From: an uncultured Syntrophobacterales bacterium
GTDB lineage: Bacteria; Desulfobacterota; Syntrophia; Syntrophales; UBA5619
Direction: 5' to 3'
Length of the DNA: 64,000 nucleotides
Assembly: GCA_903928915.1 (NCBI GenBank)
Contig: CAIYSL010000068.1
Span: 178,626-242,625 of the forward strand
Below the pieces are notes generated by a model. It did not search any database and was not told where the DNA came from. It saw only the letters and a list, made by a program, of their open reading frames with translations. Made by a program: the position numbers and the translations under genes. This document shows, piece after piece, positions 43,560 through 52,536 of this stretch (positions are counted from its first letter, which is position 1; each line of letters begins with the position of its first letter).

Positions 43560-45458
43560 ATGATGCGGGAATTTCAAGGTAAAGCGGCCCTTGCCGTGGG
43601 GGCCCTGTACATCGGGTTCGTCGGCTGGTCGGTCTACGGCGCCATCTGGCCGGTCGAAACCTACATCTTCCGCATGGTCCACATGGGGTTCATCTATGCG
43701 CTGGCATTCTGCGTCTACCCGGTCCGGCCGAACGCCGGCCGCTGGGCCGTCTGGCCGGACCTGCTGCTGGCCTTGCTGGGCATAGCCTCGATCGCCTACA
43801 GCTTCATCGACATGGACCAGTTCATCCGCCGCTCCACGCTGCCCGAGCCGCTGGACCTGCTGTTCGGCATCGTGGCGGTCGTCCTGCTCTTGGAGATCTC
43901 CCGCCGGATCGTCGACAACACCTTCACCCTGGTCGTGGTAGGGTTCCTGCTGTACACCCTGTTCGGGAACTATTTCCCCGACATCATCTCCCACAAGGGA
44001 TACGACCTGGACCGGATCGTCGGCCACATGTACATGACCCTGGAGGGTATCTTCGGGGTCCCGCTTTCGGTCAGCGTCTCCTTCGTGATGCTGTTCGTCG
44101 TGTACGGGACCTTCATGGACGTGGCCGGGGCCGGGGGGTTCTGGCTCGACCTTTCGCTCGCCACGATGGGGAGAAAATCGGCGAGCGCCGGCAGGGGGGC
44201 GGTGATCACCTCGGCGCTCCTGGGGGGACCGCAGGGAAGCGGCGTGGCGACCACCATGTCCGTCACCCCGATCATGTGGCCCATCCTGCAGAAGGCCGGC
44301 TATTCGCCCAACATGGCCGCGGGGCTGATCGCCACCGGGGGGATCGGGGCGGTCCTCTCGCCGCCGCTGATGGGAGCGGCGGCCTTCTTGATCATGCAGT
44401 TTCTGAACATCTCCTTCTGGGAGGTGCTCGTCATGGTGACCGTGCCGACGCTGCTGTACTACATCGGTACGCTGTTCATGGTGGAACTGGAGGCCCGCAA
44501 GTACCGGTTCATCCCCCCCGATGCCGAGGCCAAGACCGTCCGCCGGGTGATGCTGACCAAGGGGTACCACCTGGTGTCGATCGTCGTGCTGGTCCTCATC
44601 CTCGTCGTCTTCAACAAGTCGCCCGAATACGCGGCCCTCGGCGCCATCGGCGCCACGATCCTGACGAGCTTCCTCAGCCGCGACCGGAATGAATGGCTGA
44701 CCCCCGCCCGGATCGCCGTCGCCATGATCGAGGGGGCGAAGAACATGCTCCCGGTCGCGGTGCTCCTCGCCGCCGCCGGGCTGATCGTCGGGACCTTCAC
44801 CCTGACCGGCCTGGGGCTGAAGGTCTCCTCCATCATCATGTCCGTCAGCGGCGGTTCGGTGCTCGCCGCCCTGCTGCTGTCGCTTGTCGCCTCGATGCTG
44901 ATCGGGCTCAGCCTCCCGATCACGGCCACCTACATCATGACCGTGGTCATGGTGGCCCCGGCCCTGGTCAAGATCGGCGTCCCGATGCATGTGGCGCATC
45001 TGCTGGTCTTCTACTTTGCGGTCCTTTCCGAGGTTTCCCCCCCGGTCGGTCTGTCCCCCTGTGCGGCCGCTGCCGTCACGGGCGGGAACCCCTTCGGCTC
45101 GATGATGCAGGCCTGGAAGTACTCGCTGCCCGCGTTTTTGGTCCCGTTCTATTTTTCGGCGACCGCGGTGGGCGGCAGTCTGCTCATCGTGGGGGCCAAC
45201 TGGGTCGATTTCATTCTGGCCACGGCGACGAGCCTCTGTTCGCTGTTTTTCGTGGCAGTGGGGATCATCGGATACATGCGCGGCGAGTTGTCCCTGGTCG
45301 AACGGGTGTTACTGATCGTGGTAGCGTGCGCCCTGGTGGTTGCCCCCATCGGCTTTTCCCTGCCGGGGCTGATGCCGCTGGCGGCCGGCGTCGCGATGAT
45401 CCTGTACCATGTCCGCGCCGCAGGGTGCACAGAAGGGGAAACCCGTGTGCGGGCATGA
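43560..45458 (+). CDS. TRAP-TAXI transporter fused permease (DctQM type)
   Basis: About 632 aa with some 16-18 hydrophobic segments: the N-terminal part (residues 1-130) is the small-subunit-like DctQ region, the rest the DctM-type ion-coupled permease with AVITSALLGGPQGSGVATTMSVTPIM and the PVGLSPCAAAAVTGGNPFG block typical of 4TM/12TM TAXI proteins. It imports an organic anion with a sodium or proton gradient, fed by the receptor in the next gene. The start is ATG 43560 or 43563, with CGGAGG just upstream. Substrate unknown. Confidence 0.9.
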   Translation: MMREFQGKAALAVGALYIGFVGWSVYGAIWPVETYIFRMVHMGFIYALAFCVYPVRPNAGRWAVWPDLLLALLGIASIAYSFIDMDQFIRRSTLPEPLDLLFGIVAVVLLLEISRRIVDNTFTLVVVGFLLYTLFGNYFPDIISHKGYDLDRIVGHMYMTLEGIFGVPLSVSVSFVMLFVVYGTFMDVAGAGGFWLDLSLATMGRKSASAGRGAVITSALLGGPQGSGVATTMSVTPIMWPILQKAGYSPNMAAGLIATGGIGAVLSPPLMGAAAFLIMQFLNISFWEVLVMVTVPTLLYYIGTLFMVELEARKYRFIPPDAEAKTVRRVMLTKGYHLVSIVVLVLILVVFNKSPEYAALGAIGATILTSFLSRDRNEWLTPARIAVAMIEGAKNMLPVAVLLAAAGLIVGTFTLTGLGLKVSSIIMSVSGGSVLAALLLSLVASMLIGLSLPITATYIMTVVMVAPALVKIGVPMHVAHLLVFYFAVLSEVSPPVGLSPCAAAAVTGGNPFGSMMQAWKYSLPAFLVPFYFSATAVGGSLLIVGANWVDFILATATSLCSLFFVAVGIIGYMRGELSLVERVLLIVVACALVVAPIGFSLPGLMPLAAGVAMILYHVRAAGCTEGETRVRA

Positions 45459-45597
45459 CCAGCGCGGCGCCGTGACCCCATAGTACGGGGCGGTCTTTTC
45501 GGTGCATGCACCCCGCCGGAACCAACGGGGGGGCCCACAGGGGCAACGCAGGGGGATGCGTATCGGGGTATTCTTCAACACGTCTAGGAGGTGGATT

Positions 45598-46587
45598 ATG
45601 AAGCGAACAGTGACAATGGTGGCGTATGCGGTTCTTGTGCTTGCCGTATCGCTGGGTGTCGCGGGGGACGTATCTGCCCAGCAGAAACTGTCGTTCAGTA
45701 TCGTCACCGGCGGTACCGGCGGCGTCTGGTATCCCCTGGGCGGCGCGATCGGCGGCGTCATCGGTAAACACGTGCCGAACACCGAGGCCAGCGCCGAAGC
45801 AACCACCGCGGCGATCGACAACATGAAGCTGCTCGCCGCCGGCAAGGCAGGGATGTCGTTCGCCTACGATTACCACGTGGGCTGGGCGAACGACGGCAAG
45901 GTGCCGGGGCTGGCGGGAAAGCACAAGGTCCGGATGGTGATGGGGTTCTACGAGCAGCCGCTCCACATCGTCACGAAGGATGGGACCGGCATCACCACCG
46001 TTTTGCAGCTTAAGGGCAAACGCGTCTCCGTCGGAGCCCCGAACAGCGGCACCGAGGAGCAGGCCGACTACGTCCTCAAGGCGCTCGGCATCGACTGGAA
46101 CAAGGACATCAAGCGGGAGAAACTCGGCGCCACCGAGTCCGTCGCCGCGCTGAAGGACGGCAAGATCGACGCCTTCTTCTGGAGCGGGGCCGTGCCGACA
46201 TCGTCGATCATCGACCTGGCATCCACCCCCGGCCTGAAGATGGTCCTGCTTCCCGTGAGCGGGGAGACGGCGGAGCGGATCATGAAGGGGAACCCCGGTG
46301 TGTTCCACAAGACCGTGTTCGCAAAAGGCTCGTACTCCAGCGTGCAGAGCGACATCGACGCGCTCGCCATCACGGCGGTCCTCCAGGCGATGGACTCCTT
46401 CCCGGCGGACCGTGTGTACCAGATCGTCAAGGCGATCTTCGACAACAAGGCGGAACTGGCCGCGGTCTGGAAGGGCGCCACGAAACTGACGCCGCAGATG
46501 GCCGTCGGGCAGGTTACCCCCGATGCGCTCAAGTACGTCCACCCCGGTGCGCAGAAGTATTTCAAGGAGAAGGGGGCGCTGAAGTAA
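45598..46587 (+). CDS. TAXI-type TRAP solute receptor
   Basis: 329 aa periplasmic protein. A signal peptide (MKRTVTMVAYAVLVLAVSL, cut near VSAQQ) precedes FSIVTGGTGGVWYPLGGAIG, the TAXI opening that lines the ligand pocket. The conserved helices GAPNSGTEEQADYVLKALG and FFWSGAVPTSSI follow. The ribosome site AGGAGGT sits at 45586-45592, giving the highest expected expression of the cluster. It supplies the permease at 43560. Many TAXI receptors bind glutamate, oxoglutarate or related dicarboxylates, but the ligand cannot be predicted here. Confidence 0.9.
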   Translation: MKRTVTMVAYAVLVLAVSLGVAGDVSAQQKLSFSIVTGGTGGVWYPLGGAIGGVIGKHVPNTEASAEATTAAIDNMKLLAAGKAGMSFAYDYHVGWANDGKVPGLAGKHKVRMVMGFYEQPLHIVTKDGTGITTVLQLKGKRVSVGAPNSGTEEQADYVLKALGIDWNKDIKREKLGATESVAALKDGKIDAFFWSGAVPTSSIIDLASTPGLKMVLLPVSGETAERIMKGNPGVFHKTVFAKGSYSSVQSDIDALAITAVLQAMDSFPADRVYQIVKAIFDNKAELAAVWKGATKLTPQMAVGQVTPDALKYVHPGAQKYFKEKGALK

Positions 46588-46629
46588 GCCGCAGGGAAGC
46601 GGGCGGCCGGACAGGGTCCTCTGACCCGG

Positions 46630-46708
46630 ATCACCGGTATCCCGGGGCCCGCTCCGACGGCGGGTCCCGGGCACGCACCATCCCGTCCCTGCCCGGGACC
46701 CCGGTGAT
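46630..46708 (+). promoter_or_regulatory. Nested inverted repeats between receptor and DUF1850 genes
   Basis: ATCACCGG at 46630-46637 pairs with CCGGTGAT at 46701-46708, and inside it GTCCCGGGCA at 46664-46673 pairs with TGCCCGGGAC at 46690-46699. This could fold into a long branched RNA stem in the 149-bp gap, and so keep receptor mRNA higher than that of the downstream gene. Confidence 0.45.
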
Positions 46709-46736
46709 TCTCGGTCCCCGGGGGGGGGGAGACCAT

Positions 46737-47243
46737 ATGCGCTCGATCGCGATCTGCTTCTCAGGAGTTGCACTCCTGGCCATCCTGCTGCTGTCGCAGG
46801 TCTACCCGTCGGGGTACACGCTGGTCCGGCTGAACTCAGACGGGGCAGGAAAGGCGATCCTCTCCGCTGTGGTGCCGGATGGCGAGCGGATCTGCCTCAC
46901 CTGGCACAACTCCCTGTTTCGCCTCGACGTCACCGAGGTATTTTTCGCGCAGGGAGGGATCCTGATCCAGGATCAGGTCACCTTCTCCGTGCCGGGCGGT
47001 CCGCCTCCGCCGCGTGTCTCGGCTCGGGACGTGGAGGATCTGTACCACACCGGGGGTGCCTTCGATGCCCGGGGACTCGCCCGGCCCTTCTCGCGGATCG
47101 CCTACCGCATCGGGGAGATCGGCAATCCGCGCATACAGGTTAGCGGGAAGACCGCCGTGCTGCGGGATGAGGCCGGGTTCGGCGGCCGGGTGATTCTCAC
47201 CGCTTCCCGGCCCGCCCTCCATGAGGTCATCTTCCCCAGGTGA
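46737..47243 (+). CDS. DUF1850 protein, TRAP-TAXI associated
   Basis: 168 aa. One N-terminal membrane anchor (ICFSGVALLAILLLS) or uncleaved signal, then a beta-rich domain with ICLTWHNSLFRLDVTEVFF, the family's conserved block (THSVE/THSL-like, here WHNSLFRLDVTE). DUF1850 genes lie with TAXI systems in many bacteria; the job is not known, a periplasmic assembly or binding partner being likely. ATG 46737 has a GGGGGGAGACC site. It ends the TRAP set, before a 322-bp gap. Confidence 0.75.
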   Translation: MRSIAICFSGVALLAILLLSQVYPSGYTLVRLNSDGAGKAILSAVVPDGERICLTWHNSLFRLDVTEVFFAQGGILIQDQVTFSVPGGPPPPRVSARDVEDLYHTGGAFDARGLARPFSRIAYRIGEIGNPRIQVSGKTAVLRDEAGFGGRVILTASRPALHEVIFPR

Positions 47244-47389
47244 ACCGGTCAGCGGTCAGGAGCGCAGGGCTCGTTTCTCCCGCGTGCGCCCCCCGCAACC
47301 ATATCCCCGCGCTCAGGGGCGCCCCCTCCGGCCCCCGGCAATTATCCCCCAGGTCCCTTCACCCGCAGCTCCATTCCGGGGAAAAGCAA

Positions 47390-47421
47390 TTGACAGATTG
47401 TATTTTGTATGAAATATACAA
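47390..47421 (+). promoter_or_regulatory. Promoter with palindromic operator before tctC
   Basis: TTGACA at 47390-47395 and TATACA at 47415-47420 (spacer 19) form a sigma70-like promoter. Over the -10 box lies TTGTAT-GAAAT-ATACAA at 47405-47421, a 6-bp inverted repeat with 5-base centre, and another TTGTAT half-site begins at 47398. The palindrome fits the size and TTGT/ACAA arms of GntR/FCD operators, and a gene for such a regulator is at 50711. Within 47244-47565, no gene is seen; the interval is this promoter and a leader of about 140 bp. Confidence 0.55.
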
Positions 47422-47565
47422 TTCCCATAAAAGGAAGTGCACCCCCCGGCGGAGGAAGCCCCGCTGATGACCGCATCCACAGGATAAGGGGGCTGAACCG
47501 AAACCCTGCACACCGTCATTGAGCGTGATGACGCAACAGTTCACACACCAGAAGGGAGGATTTTC

Positions 47566-48558
47566 ATGCGCAAGATCGTAGCAGTTCTCATCGTTGTGGC
47601 GGCGCTTCTGCCCGTTGCCGCCCTGGCTGCCGCTTGGCAGCCCACTCGCCCCGTGGAGTTCGTGGTGGCCGCGGGCGCCGGCGGAGGCAGCGACATCTTC
47701 GCCCGCACGGTGCAGTCCATCGTGGTAAAGTACAAGCTGATGCCGCAGCCGATCGTCGTCCTCAACAAGGGCGGCGGCTCAGGAGCCGAGGGGTTCGTCT
47801 ACGTCAAGTCGGCCGCCGGTGATCCCCACAAGATGGTGTTCGGCACCAACAATGAGTGGATGCTGCCGCTCGTTGCCAAGGTCGGCTGGAAGTACGACGA
47901 GCTGACCCCCGTCGCCGCCATGGCCTTCGACGAATTCCTGCTCTGGACGCGCCCCAACGCACCCTGGAAGAGCGCGGCCGAGTACGTTGCCGCTGCCAAG
48001 AAGCGGCCCGGCGAGATCCGGATGGGCGGAAGCCAGTCGAAAGACACGGATGAGACCCTGACGCGCATGATCGAGAAGGCCGTCGGGATCAAGCTGATGT
48101 ACATCCCCTTCAAGTCGGGCGGCGAGGCTGCGGTGCAGTTGTCCGGCGAACACATCGACTCGAACGTCAACAATCCGGCCGAGAACGTCGGGCAGTGGAA
48201 GGGCGGAAAAGGGACGCCGCTTTGCGTCTTCAGCAAGTCCCGGCTGCCGGCAGGGCCCAAGGTGACGGCGACGATGGGGTGGAGCGACATCCCGACCTGC
48301 AAGGAGCAGGGGATTCCCATCGAGGAGTACAAGATGCCGCGGGACGTGTTCATGCCCGGCGGAGTGCCCGAAGGCGCGCTGGCCTTCTACGCGCAGATGT
48401 TCAAGAAGGTGAGCGAGACGCCGGAGTGGGCCGACTACATCGCCAAGACGTCGCAGACCGGTCAGTACATGGGTCCCGCCGAACTCAAGGCCTTCATCAA
48501 GGCCGACGAGGAGCGGGGCCGCCAGCTCTTCCAGGAGCAGGGCTGGCTCGTGAAGTAG
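47566..48558 (+). CDS. tctC: TctC-type tricarboxylate solute-binding protein
   Basis: 330 aa periplasmic receptor of the tripartite tricarboxylate transporter (Bug family). Signal peptide MRKIVAVLIVVAALLPVAAL, then PVEFVVAAGAGGGSDIFAR, the opening loop that clamps carboxylates in this family. The later YIPFKSGGEAAVQLSGEHID helix and FMPGGVPEGALAF are standard. Strong site AAGGGAGGA before ATG 47566. Bug-type proteins bind a range of C3-C9 acids, so citrate is not implied. A hairpin follows the gene. Confidence 0.93.
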   Translation: MRKIVAVLIVVAALLPVAALAAAWQPTRPVEFVVAAGAGGGSDIFARTVQSIVVKYKLMPQPIVVLNKGGGSGAEGFVYVKSAAGDPHKMVFGTNNEWMLPLVAKVGWKYDELTPVAAMAFDEFLLWTRPNAPWKSAAEYVAAAKKRPGEIRMGGSQSKDTDETLTRMIEKAVGIKLMYIPFKSGGEAAVQLSGEHIDSNVNNPAENVGQWKGGKGTPLCVFSKSRLPAGPKVTATMGWSDIPTCKEQGIPIEEYKMPRDVFMPGGVPEGALAFYAQMFKKVSETPEWADYIAKTSQTGQYMGPAELKAFIKADEERGRQLFQEQGWLVK

Positions 48559-48576
48559 CCGCGGGAATGCGATTCC

Positions 48577-48610
48577 GTCCCGCCCCCCGGAATGTCCCCG
48601 GGGGCGGGAC
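48577..48610 (+). promoter_or_regulatory. Hairpin between tctC and tctB
   Basis: GTCCCGCCCCC at 48577-48587 pairs with GGGGGCGGGAC at 48600-48610 (11 bp, 12-base loop). No T tract. Such intercistronic stems often protect the receptor message from 3' decay, making receptor exceed permease. Confidence 0.55.
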
Positions 48611-48623
48611 CAGGAGTGTGGCC

Positions 48624-49127
48624 ATGAAACAGGAACCAGGTCCGTTCCTCTCGCGCTTCGTCGTCGAGACGGCGTTCGCGCTGTTCACGGGCGCCTTCGG
48701 GATCCTGATCATCAAAGGGGCGCTGGAGTTCAGCGTCGGCTGGGGGGATATCGGCCCCGAGCCCGGCTATTTTCCGTTCCGCGTGGGCATTCTGATCTGC
48801 CTGGCCTCGCTCGTCAATCTCGTCTGGGCCTTCATCCGGCACCGGACGCTGGCGGCGGACACCTTCCTGACGGCGGAGCAGACGCGTTGCGTGGCGGCCT
48901 TCGCCATCCCCGTGGTCGTGCTCGTCGGGGTGACCGCGGTCCTGGGCCTCTACGTGGCCACGGCGCTGTACCTCCTGTTCACGGTCGGCTTCATCGGCCG
49001 GCACCGTCCGTCGGTGACGATCGCCCTGGCGGTCGGCACGCCCGTAATCCTGTTCGTGCTGTTCGAGTACGTGTTTCTCACGCCGCTGCTCAAGGGCCCG
49101 CTGGAACACCTGCTCGGCTGGTATTGA
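48624..49127 (+). CDS. tctB: TctB small membrane subunit
   Basis: 167 aa with four hydrophobic segments (around residues 14-33, 47-67, 85-120 in two, and 128-150), as for TctB. The conserved GWGDIGPEPGYFPFRVG lies in the first periplasmic loop region. It forms the permease with TctA, 12 bp downstream. ATG 48624 with CAGGAG upstream; the longer open frame upstream overlaps tctC and is not used. Confidence 0.88.
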   Translation: MKQEPGPFLSRFVVETAFALFTGAFGILIIKGALEFSVGWGDIGPEPGYFPFRVGILICLASLVNLVWAFIRHRTLAADTFLTAEQTRCVAAFAIPVVVLVGVTAVLGLYVATALYLLFTVGFIGRHRPSVTIALAVGTPVILFVLFEYVFLTPLLKGPLEHLLGWY

Positions 49128-49139
49128 GGGGGGAAGGCC

Positions 49140-50669
49140 ATGCTCGACAATCTCCCGCTTCTGCTGAACGGGTTCTCCCTTGCCGTGAGCCCCTACAACA
49201 TCATGCTGATGATGGTGGGCGTGTTCCTGGGCATCCTGGTGGGGGTGCTGCCCGGACTGGGGGCGCCCAACGGCGTGACGCTGCTCATGCCGCTCACCTT
49301 CGGCATGAATCCGGTCTCCGCGATCATCCTGCTCACGAGCATGTACTGGGGGGCGCTGTACGGCGGCTCGACCACGTCGATTCTGTTCAACATCCCCGGA
49401 GAGCCCTCGTCGGTGGCCACGACCTTCGACGGTCACCCCATGGCAAAGGCCGGTCGGGCCACCGAGGCGCTCACGACCGCCTTCGTCGCTTCGGGCTTCG
49501 GCGCGCTGTTCGGGGTGGTGGTGGTCACGATCCTTTCCTCCTGGGCCACGCGCTTTGCGCTCAGGTTCTCGCCGGTCGAGTACTTCAGCGTCTTCATGCT
49601 GGCCTTCGGCAGCTTCGTCGCCTTTGGCGGCGGTTCCCCGATCAAGGCGCTCGTCTCGCTCGGGCTGGGGTTCTCCTGGGCGAGCATCGGCATGGATACC
49701 GTGTCCGGCTCCATGCGTCTCACTTACGGGTTCAACGAACTGAGCCGCGGGATCAACCTGCTGGTCGTCGTCATCGGCCTGTACGGCATCGCGGAGTTGT
49801 GCCAGACGATGCAGGCGTCGCCGGGCACGGTGCAGCCGGTTGCCACAAGATTGAGCCCCCGCGAAGTCCTCCGGGCTGTCCTGGCCATGCCCCGGTACTG
49901 GATCGCTCTCCTGCGCAGCGCCTGCATCGGCGTCTGGATGGGGATTACGCCCGGCGGGCCGACCGCCGCGACGTTCATGAGCTACGGGGTCGGCAGGCGC
50001 TTCTCCAAGGCCGGGGCGCGCTTCGGCACGGGCGAACCCCAGGGGTTGGTATCGTCCGAGACGGCCGATCAGGCGGCGGGCTCGGCGGCCATGCTGCCGA
50101 TGCTGGCCCTTGGCCTGCCCAGCTCCGCTACGGCCGCCGTGCTGCTCGGCGGCTTGATGATCTGGGGACTGACGCCGGGTCCGGCCCTGTTCGCCGAGCG
50201 GCCCGACTTCGTCTGGGGGCTGATCGCCTCGATGTACGTTTCCAACGCGGTTTGCGTGATCATGGCCCTGACCACGGTGCCGCTGTTCGCGGCGGTCCTC
50301 CGCGCGCCGTTCAACATTACCGGGCCGCTCATCGTCATCGTCTGCCTTGTCGGCGCCTGGACCGTCGGGTCCAACCGGACCGATATCGCAATGGTGCTCG
50401 CCTTCGGCGCCGTGGGCTACTTCATGAGCCGGCTGGACTATCCCGTGGCCCCGCTGGTGCTGGCCATGGTCCTGGGCGACCGGACGGAGGACGCCTTCCG
50501 GCAGTCGATGATCCTGGCCAAGGGCTCCATCTGGATCTTCTGGTCCAATCCCCTTGCCGGGACGATCATCACCGTGGCCCTCCTCTGTTTTGCGCTGCCC
50601 GGCTTCACGGCCCTGTGGCGGCTGGCCCGCCGGCAGTTCCTCCCGCCCCCGGTCGCGTCCGGGCGCTGA
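49140..50669 (+). CDS. tctA: TctA large membrane subunit
   Basis: 509 aa with about 11-12 membrane helices. It has the TctA blocks VGVLPGLGAPNGVTLLMPLT near the N-terminus and GALYGGSTTSILFNIPGEPS with the following FDGHPMAKAGRA, and a matching second-half block (GITPGGPTAATFMSYG, GLPSSATAAVLLGGLMIWG) from an internal two-fold repeat. Length is normal. It forms the transport path with TctB; receptor TctC delivers the anion. Energy source is an ion gradient. The GntR gene follows after 41 bp. Confidence 0.92.
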   Translation: MLDNLPLLLNGFSLAVSPYNIMLMMVGVFLGILVGVLPGLGAPNGVTLLMPLTFGMNPVSAIILLTSMYWGALYGGSTTSILFNIPGEPSSVATTFDGHPMAKAGRATEALTTAFVASGFGALFGVVVVTILSSWATRFALRFSPVEYFSVFMLAFGSFVAFGGGSPIKALVSLGLGFSWASIGMDTVSGSMRLTYGFNELSRGINLLVVVIGLYGIAELCQTMQASPGTVQPVATRLSPREVLRAVLAMPRYWIALLRSACIGVWMGITPGGPTAATFMSYGVGRRFSKAGARFGTGEPQGLVSSETADQAAGSAAMLPMLALGLPSSATAAVLLGGLMIWGLTPGPALFAERPDFVWGLIASMYVSNAVCVIMALTTVPLFAAVLRAPFNITGPLIVIVCLVGAWTVGSNRTDIAMVLAFGAVGYFMSRLDYPVAPLVLAMVLGDRTEDAFRQSMILAKGSIWIFWSNPLAGTIITVALLCFALPGFTALWRLARRQFLPPPVASGR

Positions 50670-50710
50670 ACGAGGTGATTGCTGGACTCATCCCGAAATA
50701 GGATGCGCAA

Positions 50711-51379
50711 ATGACACCCAGTACCGCAACGTACGCAATTCATCGCCAGAGCCTTTCGGACCAGGCCTACGCCTATATCAAGCGCCTGATCCTGTCCGGA
50801 GAGATCCGGGGCGGGGAAAGAATCCCCGAAGAAAGGGTCGCCCAGCAATTCGGGATCAGCCGGACGCCCATCCGGGAGGCCTTGAGCCGCCTGGAGGAAT
50901 ACGGCCTCATCCAGATCAAGCCCCGCTCCTATGCCGAGGTCGTCGCGCTTGAACCCCAGGAGGCGGGACAGCTCGCGGTGATCAGAGCACAGCTGGAGAC
51001 GCTTGCCGTCAGCCTCTTGGCAGAGTGCGGTACGCGGGAAGATTTCCGGGAACTGGAGCTGCTGACGAAGGAATGCAACGCCCTGATTGCCGAAGGTGAC
51101 ATCGCCGGCACGTTTGAAAAAGACAGCCTTCTGCATCTGGAGATGTTTCGCCGTACCGGCAACCGCCATCTGTACGAACTGTACGAAAAGTTCGATGCGA
51201 AGATCCAACTGCTGCGGCTTGTGCTGCGGGTCCCTCTGAAAAAATTGCGCGTCTATGTCAAACACCACGAGGGGATCATCGAAGCCATGAAAAGGCGCGA
51301 TACGGAGCTGGCCGTCAGCCTGATGCGGCAGCACATCATGAATCAGCTCGATGACCAGGAGAAGGTGAACACGCAGTGA
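50711..51379 (+). CDS. GntR family regulator, FCD type
   Basis: 222 aa. A winged-helix DNA-binding domain at residues 10-75 (IKRLILSGEIRGGERIPEERVAQQFGISRTPIREALSRLEE, read in parts) and an FCD ligand domain behind it with three candidate metal His/Asp residues (LHLEMFRRTGNRH, YVKHHEGI, MRQHIMNQL). FCD regulators sense small organic acids and usually repress their own catabolic genes. Its position between the TTT transporter and the PdxA/FGGY genes makes these the likely targets; the palindrome at 47405 is a candidate site. Weak ribosome site. Confidence 0.9.
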   Translation: MTPSTATYAIHRQSLSDQAYAYIKRLILSGEIRGGERIPEERVAQQFGISRTPIREALSRLEEYGLIQIKPRSYAEVVALEPQEAGQLAVIRAQLETLAVSLLAECGTREDFRELELLTKECNALIAEGDIAGTFEKDSLLHLEMFRRTGNRHLYELYEKFDAKIQLLRLVLRVPLKKLRVYVKHHEGIIEAMKRRDTELAVSLMRQHIMNQLDDQEKVNTQ

Positions 51380-51434
51380 CGCAGGCCGGTCGCCCCGGCC
51401 GGTTAGAACAATCTTTGTTGATAAGGAGAGCGAC

Positions 51435-52481
51435 GTGACCGAAACAAAACCGACGATGGGCATCCTCCTGGGTGATTCTTCGGGCATCGGCCCGGAAATC
51501 GTGGCCAGACTGATCAGCCGTCCGGAGATCTACGAACAGGCCAATGTGGTGATCGTGGGAGATCACCGCATCTTCCGGATGGGACAGGAGGTCGCCGGCC
51601 TCAGCCGGCCCGTCACCCTGACCGACCGCATCGAATCGGCGCGAAGCGAACCCGGCCGGCCCGCTTTTTACGACTACCCCACGATTTCCGATAGGGAAGT
51701 CACCGTGGGCAAGGTCAATCCCCGGTCGGGGAAGGCGGTCTTTCAGACCCTCGCGTTCATCGTGGAGGCGGCCCTGGCCGGGAAGGTGGACGGGTTCGTG
51801 TTTGCGCCGTTCAACAAGGAGGCGATGACCCTGGGCGGCTTGCCTCATCACAGTGAGCTGGACTTCTTCAAAGCGAAGTTCAACCGGCCGAACATCCCCG
51901 GCGAGGTGAACGTGCTGGACGACCTCTGGGCCACCCGGGTGACCTCGCACATCGGGATCGGTCAGGTCAGCGCCCTGATCACCCGGGACAATGTGTACAA
52001 CACGATCCGGTTCCTGGACGGCGTGCTGCGGACCTTCGGCATCGAGAACCCGCGGCTGGCCGTCTCCGCCCTCAACCCCCATGCCGGCGAGGGGGGGATG
52101 TTCGGCCCGGAAGAGAAAGAGGCCATTGCGCCGGCCATTGAAATGGCCCGGGCGGAAGGCATCAGCGCCGAAGGCCCCTTCCCGGCGGATACCATCTTCC
52201 TGCGCATCAAGAAGGAGCGCTTCACCGCGGTCGTCTCCATGTACCATGACCAGGGGCAGATCGCCACCAAGCTGCTGGGATTCGACCGCGGCATCACCGT
52301 GCACGGCGGCTTGCCGGTGGCGATCGCCACCCCCTGCCACGGTTCGGCGTTCGACATCGCCGGCCAGGGCAAGGCCAACCCGGAGAGCATCACGCGCGCC
52401 TTTCTGGTCGCCAGCCGCATGGCCGCCCGGCTGAAGGCGCGGGGGCTCGCCCTGGACCGCCCGCGCGGCGGCAGGAGCTGA
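51435..52481 (+). CDS. pdxA2: PdxA-like 4-phospho-acid dehydrogenase
   Basis: 348 aa, NAD-dependent oxidative decarboxylase of the PdxA family. The metal ligands His172 (VTSHIGIGQ), His216 (NPHAGEGG) and His271 (MYHDQGQ) are kept. The usual HTE of the substrate loop is HSE here (residues 139-141). PdxA2 enzymes turn 4-phospho-D-threonate or 4-phospho-D-erythronate into dihydroxyacetone phosphate. A catabolic role, not vitamin B6 synthesis, is supported by the neighbouring GntR, transporter and kinase genes and the lack of pdxJ. Start is GTG 51435 after AAGGAG. Confidence 0.85.
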   Translation: MTETKPTMGILLGDSSGIGPEIVARLISRPEIYEQANVVIVGDHRIFRMGQEVAGLSRPVTLTDRIESARSEPGRPAFYDYPTISDREVTVGKVNPRSGKAVFQTLAFIVEAALAGKVDGFVFAPFNKEAMTLGGLPHHSELDFFKAKFNRPNIPGEVNVLDDLWATRVTSHIGIGQVSALITRDNVYNTIRFLDGVLRTFGIENPRLAVSALNPHAGEGGMFGPEEKEAIAPAIEMARAEGISAEGPFPADTIFLRIKKERFTAVVSMYHDQGQIATKLLGFDRGITVHGGLPVAIATPCHGSAFDIAGQGKANPESITRAFLVASRMAARLKARGLALDRPRGGRS

Positions 52482-52536
52482 AGATGAAGCGGGTCGAGCA
52501 GATCCCTACGGCGTTCACGGTGAGGTATCAGTATTC

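Noticed and set aside
43221..44999. 592-codon minus-strand frame over the TRAP permease
   Set aside because: Made of His/Asp/Gly/Gln repeats typical of the reverse of membrane-protein codons.
51395..51425. AACAATCTTTGTT as second GntR operator before the PdxA-like gene
   Set aside because: Arms of only 4 bp and no match to the TTGTAT/ATACAA palindrome at 47405.
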